Assembly: GCA_029287555.1 (NCBI GenBank)
Contig: JARFQX010000893.1
Span: 1 to 6,942, forward strand
Source of the DNA: Rubripirellula sp.
GTDB taxonomy: Bacteria > Planctomycetota > Planctomycetia > Pirellulales > Pirellulaceae
DNA: 6,942 nucleotides
Reading direction: 5' to 3'
The notes beneath the pieces were generated by a model. The model searched no databases and was not told the DNA's origin. It saw only the letters and a program-made list of their open reading frames with translations. Position 1 is the stretch's first letter. Each line of letters begins with the position of its first letter. Shown piece after piece: positions 6,665 through 6,942 of this stretch. The position numbers and the translations under genes were made by a program.

Positions 6665-6942
6665 ATGTCCGACGTGCTCCTTAAGCCAGCGCCGTTGCAA
6701 CACGACGTCTCGAATGCTTCAGCTGAAGACAGCTGCACCGCTCGGTCGCGTGACCAATGTAATCGTAGATACCGTGTCTGCATGCTCGCCGCCTGTCCCT
6801 TTCCGGCCAACCATGGGACACCGGGATCGATTCGCGAGATGGCCGAATCGCTCGCGAAGCTGGAGCACGAGGTGCACATCGTCACCTATCACTTTGGTGA
6901 GGCGATCGACGTTGATGGACCGTCGCTGCATCGCATCTCGCC
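6665..6942 (+). CDS. GT4-type (GT-B fold) glycosyltransferase, N-terminal fragment
   Basis: Ninety-two codons are visible from the ATG at 6665, and the frame is open to the window end. After about 35 residues of polar, Cys-containing leader comes a typical N-terminal Rossmann start of group-1 glycosyltransferases: YRVCMLAACPFPANHGTPGS (36-55), helix IREMAESLAKLEHEV, then strand HIVTYH and the divergent acceptor-side segment. The Pro/Gly-rich loop after the first strand and the EHEVHIVTYH strand are characteristic of GT4 enzymes, which add sugars from nucleotide donors in cell-surface glycan synthesis. The donor-binding C-terminal domain is outside the window, so specificity cannot be judged. 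The gene starts 2 bp after the stop of the GT2 gene, so cotranscription is likely; a GGTGA in the end of that gene may serve as a weak ribosome site. The Met at residue 40 lies inside the first strand and is an unlikely start. Confidence 0.82.
   Translation, partial: MSDVLLKPAPLQHDVSNASAEDSCTARSRDQCNRRYRVCMLAACPFPANHGTPGSIREMAESLAKLEHEVHIVTYHFGEAIDVDGPSLHRIS

Overview
The window looks like chromosomal DNA of a Planctomycetota bacterium, plausibly a Pirellula/Rhodopirellula-type lineage. This is an inference from GC-rich coding sequence, weak or absent Shine-Dalgarno sites, a TolC-type lipoprotein with a long proline-rich tail, and a short P-loop sulfotransferase of a kind common in that phylum. 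No rRNA, tRNA, CRISPR array, insertion sequence or phage gene was seen. Six protein genes fill almost all of the window, and two of them run off its ends.

Left half (1-4748): an envelope export module in two divergent arms. Leftward from about 2392 come a periplasmic adaptor of the HlyD/RND-MFP type (1280-2392) and, three bases after its stop codon, a polytopic membrane protein with TPR-like C-terminal repeats that continues past base 1 (1-1276, partial). Rightward from 2619 comes a TolC-family outer-membrane factor (2619-4748) with a lipoprotein signal. Adaptor and outer-membrane factor are two parts of a tripartite exporter. No RND, ABC or MFS pump is visible, and the polytopic TPR protein occupies the place where one might be expected.

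Right half (4681-6942): a leftward sulfotransferase-family gene (4681-5295) converges on the TolC-like gene and overlaps its 3' end by 68 bp. After a 386-bp divergent spacer, two rightward glycosyltransferase genes follow with a 2-bp gap: a GT2 enzyme of the DPM1-like type (5682-6662) and the start of a GT4-type (GT-B) enzyme (6665-6942, partial). They look like the beginning of a surface glycan or exopolysaccharide operon that continues beyond the window.

The most notable observation is the N-terminus of the GT2 enzyme. It carries two consecutive 24-residue blocks separated by exactly five residues, the layout of the MshEN (GspE N-terminal) cyclic-di-GMP receptor domain. The second block fits the published motif almost completely; the first is degenerate. 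The protein may therefore be a sugar transferase controlled by cyclic di-GMP or by a protein partner of the same fold.
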